From assembly GCF_001890925.1 (NCBI RefSeq), contig NZ_MLCB01000143.1, positions 1 through 64,000 on the forward strand: a stretch of DNA of 64,000 nt. The letters are read 5' to 3'. Shown here one piece after another: positions 18,277 through 26,984 of this stretch. The DNA is from Planktotalea frisia (lineage in GTDB: Bacteria; Pseudomonadota; Alphaproteobacteria; Rhodobacterales; Rhodobacteraceae). How positions within the stretch are numbered: position 1 is the first letter of the stretch; each line of letters starts with the position of its first letter. Under the pieces are notes generated by a model, which was not told the origin of the DNA, did not search any database, and saw nothing but the letters and a program-made list of their open reading frames with translations. The position numbers and the translations under genes are program-made.

Positions 18277-20298
18277 TTAGGCCGCGAGGCCACGCCCTTT
18301 GAGAAGGGCTTCAACGCCGGGCATGCGACCTCGAAATGCCAAATAGAGCTCTTTGGCATCTTTGGAGCCACCGGAACTCAGGACCGTTTCAGCAAGCCGC
18401 TTGGCTGTATTCGCATCGAACGGATTGCCGATTTCCTCGAACGCTTCAAACGCGTCAGCATCCATAACTTCGGACCACATATAGCTGTAATAACCGCTGG
18501 AATAGCCATCCCCCGCAAAAACATGCGCGAATTGCGGTGTCGCGTGGCGCATCCCGATTGCGTGCGGCATGCCAATGCTGCTCAGAACTTCCACTTGCTT
18601 TTGCATAGGATCCGCCGGGGCATCACCCTCGTGGAACGCCAGATCAACCAAGGCAGAGGCGACGTATTCCACCGTGGAAAAGCCCATGTCATAGTTTGAA
18701 GCAACGAGAACTTTGTCGAGCAAATCTTGCGGCATTGGTTCGCCTGTTTCAGCGTGTGTCGCAAATTCAGACAGGACCTCGGGCACCTCTAACCAGTGTT
18801 CATAAAGCTGGCTGGGCAGTTCCACAAAATCACGCGCGACAGATGTGCCAGAAACGCTTTCATAATCCACATCAGAGAGCATTTGATGCAGAGCGTGGCC
18901 GAATTCATGAAACAAAGTGCGTGCATCGTCGTAGCTGAGCAGCGCAGGTTTGCCCTCAGACGGCTTTGCGAAATTGCATACATTTATGACGATAGGTGTT
19001 TGCGCTTTAGGTTTACGCGCCTGCGCGCGCATCGCAGAACACCATGCGCCCGAGCGTTTAGAGCCGCGCGCGAAGTAATCACCAATGAAAAGCGCGATGT
19101 GCACACCGTCTTTCGTAACTTCCCAGACGCGGCAATCGTCGTGATAGAGCGGCAAGTCGAGCTCTTTGAAATCCAACCCGAACAGGCGTGTTGCGCAAGA
19201 GAAACTCGCTTCGATCATCCGCTCGAGTTGCAAGTATGGCTTGAGGATTGCTTCGTCCAAATCATGCTCAACCTTGCGGCGCGCCTCGGAGTAATAACGC
19301 CAATCCCAAGGCTCTAGCGGACCTTCAAAGCCGTCCGCGTGTAGCATTGCCTCAAGCGTTTTCGCGTCCTTGTTCGCTTGCGCCTTTGCAGGTTCCCAAA
19401 CTTGCATCAGTAAATCTCGGACAGCATCGGGGGTGCCAGCCATTTCGGTTTCCAACTTGTAGTGTGCGAAATCTGGATAACCGAGCAACTTGGCGCGTTC
19501 TTCGCGTAATTTTAGCGTCTCGCCTGCGATACCACGATTGTCAGTTTCGCCAACATTTGCACCGCGCGCAGCCCATGCGTTGTAAGCTTTCTTACGTAGT
19601 TCGCGACGTGGGCTGAATTGCAAGAAAGGCACGATCAAGGAACGCGAGAGAGTAACCACAGCGCCATCCGCATTCTTGTCGTTGCCAGCCGCTTGCGCGG
19701 CGTCTTGGACAAAATCAGGCAGTTCGGCCAAAGCGTCACTCGACAAGGGCATAAACCAATCTGCTTCGTCCTTGAGCAAATTCTGCACGAACTGCGTCCC
19801 AAGCACAGCAAGGCGCGATTTCACCTCTTTCATTTTTGCTTCGTCATCGCCCGTAAGCGCCGCCCCTGCCCGAACGAAACCACGATGGGTAAGCATCAAA
19901 ACGCGCGCTTGTTCATCATTTAGATCAAGCGTGTCGCGCGCATTCCAGAGCGTTTCCACACGTGCAAACAGAGCAGTATTGCTGTTTATTGCGGAACTAT
20001 GCGCAGAGAGTTTAGGTGAGAAGTCACGCTGCAATTCTTGCCGTTTCGGATTGCTGTCCGCGCCTGCGATTGAGTAGAAAACCGACAACACATTGCCGAG
20101 CGTCTCGCCCGCGCCCTCCATCGCCTCAATGGTATTCTCGAACGTGGGTGGTTCAGCATTTTCTGCTATTGCGTCGATTTCCGCCAGGTGTGCTGTAAGC
20201 GCCTCCCCCAAGGCAGGCGCGAAATCGTCGTCGCTGATCTCTGCGAAAGGTGCGATTTGAAACGGGGTTGTCCAAGTTTGGAGCAAGGGGTTGGTCAT
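18277..20298 (-). CDS. M3 family oligopeptidase (Dcp/PrlC type)
   Basis: This zinc oligopeptidase degrades short peptides in the cytoplasm. The 673-residue protein has the HEXXH motif in LFHEFGHALHQMLSDVDYESVSGTSVARDFVELPSQ, where the later E of DFVELPSQ belongs to the third zinc ligand region, and the typical C-terminal GYSSGYYSYMWSEVMDADAFEAF. No signal peptide is seen. The ribosome binding site AAGGAG precedes the ATG. It is read in the same direction as the amino-acid permease gene 52 bases upstream. Confidence 0.93.
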   Translation of the reverse strand: MTNPLLQTWTTPFQIAPFAEISDDDFAPALGEALTAHLAEIDAIAENAEPPTFENTIEAMEGAGETLGNVLSVFYSIAGADSNPKRQELQRDFSPKLSAHSSAINSNTALFARVETLWNARDTLDLNDEQARVLMLTHRGFVRAGAALTGDDEAKMKEVKSRLAVLGTQFVQNLLKDEADWFMPLSSDALAELPDFVQDAAQAAGNDKNADGAVVTLSRSLIVPFLQFSPRRELRKKAYNAWAARGANVGETDNRGIAGETLKLREERAKLLGYPDFAHYKLETEMAGTPDAVRDLLMQVWEPAKAQANKDAKTLEAMLHADGFEGPLEPWDWRYYSEARRKVEHDLDEAILKPYLQLERMIEASFSCATRLFGLDFKELDLPLYHDDCRVWEVTKDGVHIALFIGDYFARGSKRSGAWCSAMRAQARKPKAQTPIVINVCNFAKPSEGKPALLSYDDARTLFHEFGHALHQMLSDVDYESVSGTSVARDFVELPSQLYEHWLEVPEVLSEFATHAETGEPMPQDLLDKVLVASNYDMGFSTVEYVASALVDLAFHEGDAPADPMQKQVEVLSSIGMPHAIGMRHATPQFAHVFAGDGYSSGYYSYMWSEVMDADAFEAFEEIGNPFDANTAKRLAETVLSSGGSKDAKELYLAFRGRMPGVEALLKGRGLAA

Positions 20299-20350
20299 GA
20301 TGCTCTCCTTTGCGTTGAACCTAGGTCGCGCTTCGGTGAGTTTCTAGGGC

Positions 20351-21145
20351 TTAACCGTGTTTGTTGCGCAAGTGCGCCTCAAGACGACGCAGCAAAAGCG
20401 ACAGGGTGACGGTCATAAAAAGGTAAACGAGAGCCACGACATTGTAGGTCTCGAAGTAGCGAAAATTGCCGGCCGCAGTGACTTTGCCTAGCTGCGTGAC
20501 GTCTAGCACGCCGAGCACAGACACCAGCGAACTGTCCTTGATCATCGCGATGAAATCATTCCCAAGCGGCGGCAAAATCATTCGAATTGCTTGCGGGAAA
20601 ACGATAAATCGAAAGCGTTGCCAACGGCTTAGTCCCAGCGAGTTGGCAGCTTCGATCTGACCGGGGTCGACGGCCAAGAGGCCTGCACGAAACACCTCTG
20701 CGATGAACGCAGAATAGCCGATCATCAGCGCAATCGTCGCGCGCCAAAGCAGAGAAAAGTCACGCATTCTGATCGGATCGAGTCCAACCGCATCACCGAG
20801 ATAATTGCGCAGAGCCACAAGAGCGGGCGCAAGCACAAAGGCTACGTAGAGCAGCAAAACCATCATCGGAATACCGCGCACGATTTCCACATAGAATCGC
20901 GTGACTTGGCGTACGACCAGATACTTTGACATGGATCCAAGCGCGAGCAAGAGCCCTAAGACCGACGCCAAAGCAAAGCCAACAAGCGTGACGAAAATCG
21001 TGATTTTCACCCCTTTGCTCAACGTGCCAAGGATTTGCGAATGCAGATCATCCGTGACGATCCGATAAAGGAAAAACGCCCCAATCGTGCCAGCGGCCAG
21101 TAGCCACCAGGGAAAGTCCTTGTCCTGCTCTGGGGTTGGAATCAT
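20351..21145 (-). CDS. Amino-acid ABC transporter permease (HisM/GlnP type)
   Basis: This 264-residue inner-membrane permease has the polar amino-acid transporter pattern: FYVEIVRGIPMMVLLLYVAF, the EAA loop EVFRAGLLAVDPGQIEAANSLGLSRWQRFRFIVFPQAIRMILPPLGNDFIAMIKDSSLVSVLG, and about five membrane segments. It follows the binding-protein gene after an internal hairpin. No ATP-binding subunit gene is adjacent, so the ATPase must be encoded elsewhere or shared. Confidence 0.9.
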   Translation of the reverse strand: MIPTPEQDKDFPWWLLAAGTIGAFFLYRIVTDDLHSQILGTLSKGVKITIFVTLVGFALASVLGLLLALGSMSKYLVVRQVTRFYVEIVRGIPMMVLLLYVAFVLAPALVALRNYLGDAVGLDPIRMRDFSLLWRATIALMIGYSAFIAEVFRAGLLAVDPGQIEAANSLGLSRWQRFRFIVFPQAIRMILPPLGNDFIAMIKDSSLVSVLGVLDVTQLGKVTAAGNFRYFETYNVVALVYLFMTVTLSLLLRRLEAHLRNKHG

Positions 21146-21166
21146 CTAAAGGATATCGCCTGTAAA

Positions 21167-21193
21167 AAGGGCGCTCCTGATAAGAGCGCCCTT
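21167..21193 (-). terminator. Intra-operon terminator between binding protein and permease
   Basis: On the minus strand AAGGGCGCTC and GAGCGCCCTT form a perfect 10-base stem with a 7-base loop, followed by a T-run (CCCTTTTTAC). It lies 12 bases past the binding-protein stop and 21 bases before the permease ATG. It probably stops most transcripts, giving more binding protein than permease. Confidence 0.75.
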
Positions 21194-21205
21194 AGTCGGT
21201 GTGAT

Positions 21206-22000
21206 TTAACCACCAAGTTTATAATCGAGGAACCACTTCTTATTGAGCGCCTCAATGGTGCCATCCGCAGTCATATCGGCAATCGCCGCGTTCATCGCTT
21301 CAACCAGATCGCTGCCTTTGGGAAAGATGAAACCGAAGTCTTCTGTGCCCAACTTTTCACCAATTATCTTGAGACCGCCATCAGACGCATCCACATAGCC
21401 GTTACCCGCTGTGCCGTCGGTCAAAACCAGATCAACATCACCTGTGCGCAGCGCTTGAACTGTCGCACCAAATGTTTCCATCAACTGGATGCGCGGGTTG
21501 GCTTCATTACCGTCAAGCACGTCATAAACGCCGACATAGAACGGCGTCGTGCCGGGTTGCGCTGCCATCAACAGATCATCATTGGCCGCGAAACTCTTGG
21601 CGTCACTGAACCGCTCTTCATCACCGCGCACCATCATGACCATCTCTGACGTCATGTATTTATCAGAGAAATCGACCTTCTCTTTGCGGTCCTCGCGGAT
21701 CGTAATCCCTGTCATTCCCATATCGAATTGCCCGCTCGACACAGCGGGGATCATCGCATCCCAAGAGATATTCTCGTAAGTTATGGTGGCATTGATCCGC
21801 TTGGCGATCTCGGCCACTGCATCATATTCCCAACCAATTGCGTTGCCCGTTCCGGGCTCTACAAATTGTAGCGGCGGATAAGCGTTTTCCGTGACGACGA
21901 CGACTTCGCGCCCTTCCAGATTTGGCAAATGGCCGCCTGCTGACGCGATATTTGCAAGCGCTGCGAAGCCGAATGCAGCGAGGGTTATTGCGCGTTTCAT
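21206..22000 (-). CDS. Amino-acid ABC transporter substrate-binding protein
   Basis: This periplasmic binding protein (264 residues) starts at the ATG at 22000, preceded by GGAGATCACT, with signal peptide MKRAITLAAFGFAALANIASA. It is an SBP_bac_3-type protein: VVTENAYPPLQFVEPGTGNAIGWEYDAVAEIAKRI, NISWDAMIPAVSSGQFDMGMTGITIREDRKEKVDFSDKYM, VDLVLTDGTAGNGYV and FGFIFPKGSDLVEAMNAAI. It delivers a polar or charged amino acid to the permease; the ligand is not predictable here. Longer upstream frames overlap the moeB region and lack a signal peptide. Confidence 0.92.
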   Translation of the reverse strand: MKRAITLAAFGFAALANIASAGGHLPNLEGREVVVVTENAYPPLQFVEPGTGNAIGWEYDAVAEIAKRINATITYENISWDAMIPAVSSGQFDMGMTGITIREDRKEKVDFSDKYMTSEMVMMVRGDEERFSDAKSFAANDDLLMAAQPGTTPFYVGVYDVLDGNEANPRIQLMETFGATVQALRTGDVDLVLTDGTAGNGYVDASDGGLKIIGEKLGTEDFGFIFPKGSDLVEAMNAAIADMTADGTIEALNKKWFLDYKLGG

Positions 22001-22052
22001 AGTGATCTCCTTGCTTGGGTTACTGATACTATGGCGCGTGCCACAGATTCCT

Positions 22053-23090
22053 TCAATGGCTACAAATCGGGCAATCTGCACGCGGCTTCAGCGTCATTTT
22101 GCGCGTCTCGCCATAAAGCCCATCATAGATCAGCATTTCACTTCTTAACACACTTCCTGCGCCCGTGATCAGCTTGATCGCTTCTTGCGCCATCATCGCA
22201 CCGATCACACCTGGCAATGGTCCAATGACCCCTGCTTCCGCGCAAGAGGGCGCAAGTTCAGGTGCAGGCGCGCCTGGAAAAATGCACTGATAACAAGGCG
22301 TTCCGCTCTTAGGGTCAAACACACTAAGTTGCCCTTCCCATTGGCTCAAGGCCCCCGAAATCAGTGGCCTGCCTACGCGCGCCGCTGTTTCGTTCACCAA
22401 ATATCTCGTCTCGAAATTATCGGTACCATCAAGGATCACATCATATTCCTCGAACAACTCAGATGCGATCTGCTCCGTCAAACGACGATGATACGGTCGC
22501 ACTTCAATATGCGGATTTTGAGCGAGCATTGCATTTTGCGCAGAAAATACCTTGGGCAGGCCAATATCCTCATCACGGTGGATCACCTGCCGTTGCAGAT
22601 TGGCATTCTCGACAGTGTCATCGTCAATGACCCCGATCAAGCCAACGCCTGCCGCCGCCAGATACTGCAACGCCGGCGCACCAAGCCCTCCGGCTCCGAT
22701 CACCAGAACTTTCGCATTTTTCAGCTTTTTTTGGCCCGGCCCACCAATTTCTCGCAACACAATGTGACGTGCATAGCGGTCAAGTTCAGTCGCCGAGAAA
22801 CTACCCTTTTGCGGCTCTTGCGTCTGTGAACCTGTATCAACGCGCGCGCGTAGCCGAAGCAAGATGGCGCGGTAAATCAAGACCAACGCCGCGAATCCGC
22901 CAAGCAGTAAATATGGCTCTGCATTGCCTCCAAAAGCTGAGCGCAGCGCATGATCCTCTGGGAAGACCAACAAAATCCCGACCACGGCGACAAACAGAAC
23001 GAATATCAACGCCCAGCGCTGCGCCTTTGGTGCGCCCATCGCGGCACCTAGCCCATACATTCCACCCGAAATCGTCAGAAACAAAAGCAT
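22053..23090 (-). CDS. moeB: MoeB/ThiF-family adenylyltransferase with membrane N-terminus
   Basis: The enzyme adenylates the C-terminal glycine of a sulfur-carrier protein (MoaD/ThiS type). Residues from about 95 have RYARHIVLREIGGPGQKKLKNAKVLVIGAGGLGAPALQYL (nucleotide-binding GAGGLG), DDDTVENANLQRQVIH and DGTDNFETRYLVN, plus zinc cysteines CYQC and CPIC. The first 90 residues are unusual: two or three hydrophobic helices (WALIFVLFVAVVGILLVF; EPYLLLGGFAALVLIYRAILL). Start is ATG 23090, sharing a base with the dut stop (TGATG); a TTG at 23093 is also possible. The membrane anchor is noted as a finding. Confidence 0.9.
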   Translation of the reverse strand: MLLFLTISGGMYGLGAAMGAPKAQRWALIFVLFVAVVGILLVFPEDHALRSAFGGNAEPYLLLGGFAALVLIYRAILLRLRARVDTGSQTQEPQKGSFSATELDRYARHIVLREIGGPGQKKLKNAKVLVIGAGGLGAPALQYLAAAGVGLIGVIDDDTVENANLQRQVIHRDEDIGLPKVFSAQNAMLAQNPHIEVRPYHRRLTEQIASELFEEYDVILDGTDNFETRYLVNETAARVGRPLISGALSQWEGQLSVFDPKSGTPCYQCIFPGAPAPELAPSCAEAGVIGPLPGVIGAMMAQEAIKLITGAGSVLRSEMLIYDGLYGETRKMTLKPRADCPICSH

Positions 23091-23542
23091 CAATCGCGCC
23101 CCGTCGAGCCAAATCCGCCTGCGCCGCGCGCCGTCGTGCCCAACGCATCAACCAGTTCAAACTCTGCTTGAACCACAGGTGCCAAGACCATCTGCGCGAT
23201 GCGCGCTCCATGCTCAATCTCAAAGGGTTCTGTTCCCGCGTTCATCACGATTACACCCAGTGGACCGCGATAATCACTATCAATCGTCCCCGGCGTATTT
23301 GGCAACGTGATCCCATGTTTCAGCGCCAACCCTGAGCGCGGTCTGATCTGAACTTCAAACCCTGCAGGAACGGCCAGCCTTAAACCTGTCGGCACCAGCA
23401 CACGCGCACGCGGCTCCAAAACGACAGAGCCACGATCCACAAAATTCGCACGCAAATCCGCCCCTGCGGCACCTGTGCTCGCATAAAACGGCAAACCCAA
23501 AGACGTGTCTGCCGCCTCGTCCCACATGGCTTCAATGCGCAT
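23090..23542 (-). CDS. dut: dUTP diphosphatase
   Basis: It hydrolyses dUTP to dUMP and pyrophosphate in the cytosol. The 150-residue protein shows the trimeric dUTPase motifs: [13 protein letters not shown] (motif 1), [13 protein letters not shown] (motif 2), [17 protein letters not shown] (motif 3), [12 protein letters not shown] (motif 4) and [10 protein letters not shown] (motif 5). It sits between coaBC and moeB on the same strand, as in many Rhodobacterales. No clear ribosome binding site is visible. Confidence 0.97.
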   Translation of the reverse strand: MRIEAMWDEAADTSLGLPFYASTGAAGADLRANFVDRGSVVLEPRARVLVPTGLRLAVPAGFEVQIRPRSGLALKHGITLPNTPGTIDSDYRGPLGVIVMNAGTEPFEIEHGARIAQMVLAPVVQAEFELVDALGTTARGAGGFGSTGRD

Positions 23543-23552
23543 CGGGTCGACC

Positions 23553-23574
23553 CTTCATCTTTCTAAATAAACTT
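23553..23574 (+). repeat. Copy 3 of the dispersed intergenic motif
   Basis: CTTCATCTTTC then TAAATAAACTT lies in the 45-base gap between dut and coaBC, both on the minus strand; the motif reads on the plus strand. No hairpin follows. Confidence 0.7.
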
Positions 23575-23587
23575 AAATCCAACGGGC

Positions 23588-24784
23588 TCAATCCGACAAA
23601 GCCTTTGCAATCTTAAGTGCCAAACGCTCAGCCACAGCTTGCTTGCCCATGCGCGGCCAATCCTCAGATCCGTCTTTAGAAATCAGGGTCACATCATTCT
23701 CGCTGCCTCCCATAATCCCGGTCGCAGGCGACACATCATTGGCCACGATCCAATCGCATCCTTTACGCAGGCGTTTCGCTGTCGCGTTCGCAATCACGTC
23801 ATCAGTTTCCGCCGCAAAGCCAACAATCAAAGTAGGTCGTCCCGTTTTCATCTGACTGACCTGCGCAAGAATATCCGGGTTTTCCGCAAACTCTAGAACC
23901 GGCATCTTGCCATTCTTCTTCTTGATCTTGGACTCGCTTGAGGATGCAACACGCCAATCCGCTACCGCCGCTGCAAACACTCCAGCGTCTACCGGCAAGG
24001 CAGCCTCAACCGCGCTCAACATCTCTGCTGCGCTTTGTACTTTTACGACTTCAACACCTGAGGGCGGCGCAACATCCGCAGGACCCGTAACAAAAACAAC
24101 CTCAGCGCCAAGCTTGGCCAAGGCCGCTCCAATCGCTGTCCCTTGCGCACCTGACGAGCGGTTCGCGATGTAGCGCACAGGATCAATCGGCTCATGCGTT
24201 GGACCTGACGTCACCAAAATACGCTTGCCCTTCAAAGGACCATCGCCAAACGCCGCCTCAATCGCCGCAACTATTTCCAAAGGTTCGGCCATGCGTCCGG
24301 GGCCATACTCACCGCAGGCCATGTCACCCTCGTTCGGGCCAACAAACGAAACCCCGTCAGACCTTAACGTCGCGACGTTGCGCTGCGTCGCAGGGTGATC
24401 CCACATCCGCACGTTCATAGATGGCGCGAGGAGCATCGGAGTATCCGTAGCGAGGAGCAGCGTAGACGCTAGATCATCCGCCTGCCCTTGTGCCATTTTC
24501 GCCATCAAATCCGCTGTTCCAGGTGCAACAACCAACAGATCAGCAGAGCGCGACAGCTGGATATGACCCATCTCCGCTTCTTTTGTGAGATCGAACAAGT
24601 CGCGGTGCACTTCCGTTCCCGCCAAAGCCGATACCGACAAAGGTGTGACAAACTCACCGCCTGCGCGCGTCAAAACAGGCGTCACAGTCGCGCCGCTCTC
24701 ACGCAGCTTTCTTATCAGATCGAGCGATTTGTAGGCGGCAATCCCGCCGCCTATGATCAATAGGATATGTTTGGAATCGAGCAT
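23588..24784 (-). CDS. coaBC: CoaBC: phosphopantothenoylcysteine synthetase/decarboxylase
   Basis: This bifunctional enzyme joins cysteine to 4-phosphopantothenate and then decarboxylates the product in CoA synthesis. The N-terminal flavin decarboxylase (CoaC) half has IGGGIAAYKSLDLIRKL, LLAPSMNVRMW and the substrate loop GDMACGEYGPGRM with its catalytic cysteine. The C-terminal CoaB half has GKRILVTSGPTHEPIDPVRYIANRSSGAQG and FAAETDDVIANATAKRLRKGCDWIVANDVS. The 398-residue length is full. It probably heads the dut-moeB cluster. Confidence 0.97.
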   Translation of the reverse strand: MLDSKHILLIIGGGIAAYKSLDLIRKLRESGATVTPVLTRAGGEFVTPLSVSALAGTEVHRDLFDLTKEAEMGHIQLSRSADLLVVAPGTADLMAKMAQGQADDLASTLLLATDTPMLLAPSMNVRMWDHPATQRNVATLRSDGVSFVGPNEGDMACGEYGPGRMAEPLEIVAAIEAAFGDGPLKGKRILVTSGPTHEPIDPVRYIANRSSGAQGTAIGAALAKLGAEVVFVTGPADVAPPSGVEVVKVQSAAEMLSAVEAALPVDAGVFAAAVADWRVASSSESKIKKKNGKMPVLEFAENPDILAQVSQMKTGRPTLIVGFAAETDDVIANATAKRLRKGCDWIVANDVSPATGIMGGSENDVTLISKDGSEDWPRMGKQAVAERLALKIAKALSD

Positions 24785-24848
24785 ACGCGCGCCTTCAAAT
24801 GAGTTGGCACCAAGCTAAGCGTCGCGCGCAGGCTCTACAAGTCCGCTC

Positions 24849-25727
24849 TTACGCGAGGAACGCTTGGACTTCTCCACTCGCCGCTTCCAAAGACTTGCGC
24901 ATTTTCTGAAATGCGGCCGCTTCAAGCTGACGAATTCGCTCTTTCGAGAGACCCAATTCATTACCCAAGCTCTCTAACGTACGCGGCTCATCAAGCAACT
25001 TACGCTCGCGCACAATAAAGCGCTCGCGCTCGTTCAAAGCGTTCATCGCACCGAGCAACCACTCACGTAACTGCGCCGTATCCAATTCGTTCTCAACGAT
25101 TTCTTCCGCCTGAGCGCCATCATCCTCAAGTGCATCAATCCACTCGCGGCCTTCGTCTTCGACCGACTGCGTAGCATTCAAAGAGAAGTCAGAGCCGGAC
25201 AAGCGACCGTGCATCATCTCAACATCGTTCATGGGCACACCGATCTCTGTCGAGATCATCTGGTGCAACTGGTGACGATCCAGCTCTTCACCGCGCTGCA
25301 TGGCTTCACGTTCAAGACGTGCTTGCACGCGGCGCATGTTGAAAAACAAGGATTTTTGCGAAGATGTGGACCCTGTGCGCACCAGCGACCAGTTGCGCAT
25401 CACGTGGTCTTGGATCGACGCTTTGATCCACCATACTGCGTAGGTCGAGAAACGCACACCGCGATCAGGGTCAAACTTGTCTGCGGCTTTCATCAAGCCC
25501 AAACCCGCCTCTTGGATCAGGTCATTCATCGGTGCGCCATAGCGGCGGAACTTGGACGCCATTGAAATCGCCAGACGCATATATGCGTTAATCAAGCGGT
25601 GAAGCGATGCCTCGCAGCGTTCATCGCGCCATGCGTATGCGAGTTTCAACTCAGTTTCGGCGTCCAGCATCTCTGCCTTCATTGCTTTACGTGAAAACCG
25701 TGCGTCGCCTGCGTTATCCAGTGCCAT
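24849..25727 (-). CDS. rpoH: RNA polymerase sigma-32 factor, RpoHII type
   Basis: The 292-residue sigma factor has region 2 (MRLAISMASKFRRYGAPMNDLIQEAGLGLMKAADKFDPDRGVRFSTYAVWWIKASIQDHVMRNWSLVRTGS), the RpoH-box-like SSQKSLFFNMRR (about 122-133) and region 4 (RTLESLGNELGLSKERIRQLEAAAFQKM). It lacks the YMxEI-type N-terminal region of RpoHI and instead starts SRKAMKAEMLDAETELKLAYAWRDE, so I place it with the RpoHII paralogue known from Rhodobacter. In that genus RpoHII acts in the singlet-oxygen and heat responses, under RpoE. A candidate RpoE-type promoter lies upstream (25784-25813). The GGGGG before ATG is a strong ribosome binding site. Confidence 0.92.
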   Translation of the reverse strand: MALDNAGDARFSRKAMKAEMLDAETELKLAYAWRDERCEASLHRLINAYMRLAISMASKFRRYGAPMNDLIQEAGLGLMKAADKFDPDRGVRFSTYAVWWIKASIQDHVMRNWSLVRTGSTSSQKSLFFNMRRVQARLEREAMQRGEELDRHQLHQMISTEIGVPMNDVEMMHGRLSGSDFSLNATQSVEDEGREWIDALEDDGAQAEEIVENELDTAQLREWLLGAMNALNERERFIVRERKLLDEPRTLESLGNELGLSKERIRQLEAAAFQKMRKSLEAASGEVQAFLA

Positions 25728-25783
25728 CTTGTTCCCCCTTAAACCGTGTTTGCATCGCCATTGGTTTCAATCGCGAGATATTT

Positions 25784-25813
25784 AAGTTACGCGTCGGAAC
25801 CGGAACCGGATCA
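25784..25813 (-). promoter_or_regulatory. Candidate RpoE-type promoter for rpoH
   Basis: On the minus strand TGATCC (25813-25808) and TAACTT (25789-25784) are 18 bases apart, resembling the TGATCC-N18-TAAG-type promoters reported for Rhodobacter RpoE. The spacer holds a doubled GGTTCC. The -10 match is partial, so this is only a candidate. Confidence 0.4.
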
Positions 25814-25829
25814 CATGGAGTGTTAAAAA

Positions 25830-26348
25830 ATGTCTAACAAACTCACTTTAGTGATTGGCGGCGCGGCCTCTGGTAAATCTGCGTTCGCGGAAAATATTGT
25901 CATCAATACTGGCAAAACGCGTATTTACCTTGCCACGGCCCGCGTGCTCGATGGTGAAATGGAGCAAAAAGTTACGCGCCACAAAAACATGCGCGGCGCG
26001 GGTTGGGCGACTTTTGAAACGCCGCTCGCTCCCGAAGATGTTTTGCGCGAGCGCACTGCATCTGAAACAATTCTCCTTGATTGCGCGACCATGTGGCTGA
26101 TGAACCATCTGATGGATGAAACAGATCTAGAAAGCGCAGAAACTGCTTTGATGAACGGGCTCAAGGGAAGCAAAGCTGATTGCGTGATCGTAACCAATGA
26201 ACTTGGGCTGGGCATCGTCCCTGCTGACGCTCTTTCGCGCCGTTTTCGCCAAAAGCAAGGTGAGTTGAACCAGCGCTTAGCGGCCCAAGCAAATACCGTC
26301 GTTCATGTCGTCGCGGGCTTGCCCAATATTTTGAAAGGGACACTTTGA
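25830..26348 (+). CDS. cobU: Adenosylcobinamide kinase / guanylyltransferase CobU
   Basis: CobU (CobP) phosphorylates adenosylcobinamide and adds GMP, activating it for nucleotide-loop assembly. The 172-residue protein has a P-loop LVIGGAASGKSAFAE (about 7-21), RIYLATARVLDGEM and HKNMRGAGWATFETP with the likely guanylylated histidine, and VTNELGLGIVPADALSRRFRQKQGELNQRLA. It is followed without a gap by the phosphatase gene and diverges from rpoH. It complements the CobD/CbiB genes at the left end, though it lies 23 kb away. Confidence 0.95.
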   Translation: MSNKLTLVIGGAASGKSAFAENIVINTGKTRIYLATARVLDGEMEQKVTRHKNMRGAGWATFETPLAPEDVLRERTASETILLDCATMWLMNHLMDETDLESAETALMNGLKGSKADCVIVTNELGLGIVPADALSRRFRQKQGELNQRLAAQANTVVHVVAGLPNILKGTL

Positions 26349-26924
26349 ATGCAACGTCTTTTTCTTGTTCGACATGGGCCGACCCACGCCAAAGGCATGA
26401 TTGGCTGGACGGACCTGCCTGCTGATTTATCCGACACGGGTGCTCTGAAGAGGCTGGATCGCTTCTTACCCGATGACGCACGCGTCGTTTCTTCTGATCT
26501 GATAAGAACAGTTGAGACAGCAAATGCGATTGAGCGTGCCCGCAAGCGTTTGCCTCATCACCCAAAGCTACGCGAGATGCATTTCGGTGACTGGGAAAAT
26601 CTCGGATTCGAGGATGTCTCTGCCACATCGCCCGACCACGTTCGCGCCTTTTACGAACAACCTGGCGATATCGCCCCACCGAACGGCGAGAGCTGGAACC
26701 AAGTCCGCGCGCGCGTTTCTGCTACAGTCGATGCGCTCCTCGCTGAGGATCCCAATGACCTAATCGTTGTTTGTCATTTTGGCGTCGTGCTCAGTCTATT
26801 GCAGCGCGCAACCGGATTGCAAAGCTATGAAACATTCGCGCAGAAAATCGACAACCTTTCTGTGACAGAAGTGATCATAAAAGATGGGAACTGGAACACT
26901 GGTGTCATTAATCACTGTCCGTGA
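26349..26924 (+). CDS. Histidine phosphatase family protein, probable alpha-ribazole phosphatase
   Basis: The 191-residue protein begins RLFLVRHGPTHAKGMIGWTDLPADLSDTG with the RHG phosphohistidine motif, has EMHFGDWENL and CHFGVVLSLLQRATG with the second catalytic histidine. Length and motifs suit the branch that dephosphorylates alpha-ribazole phosphate in cobalamin synthesis (Salmonella CobC). The assignment rests mainly on being directly joined to cobU, because this superfamily includes many other phosphatases. Stop of cobU and ATG are adjacent, so it is translated right after cobU. Confidence 0.83.
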   Translation: MQRLFLVRHGPTHAKGMIGWTDLPADLSDTGALKRLDRFLPDDARVVSSDLIRTVETANAIERARKRLPHHPKLREMHFGDWENLGFEDVSATSPDHVRAFYEQPGDIAPPNGESWNQVRARVSATVDALLAEDPNDLIVVCHFGVVLSLLQRATGLQSYETFAQKIDNLSVTEVIIKDGNWNTGVINHCP

Positions 26925-26984
26925 TGCCCTACGCCACAAATTCTCGTTTGCTCTGACGTTGGCCGTGCACTTACGATCACGCAC

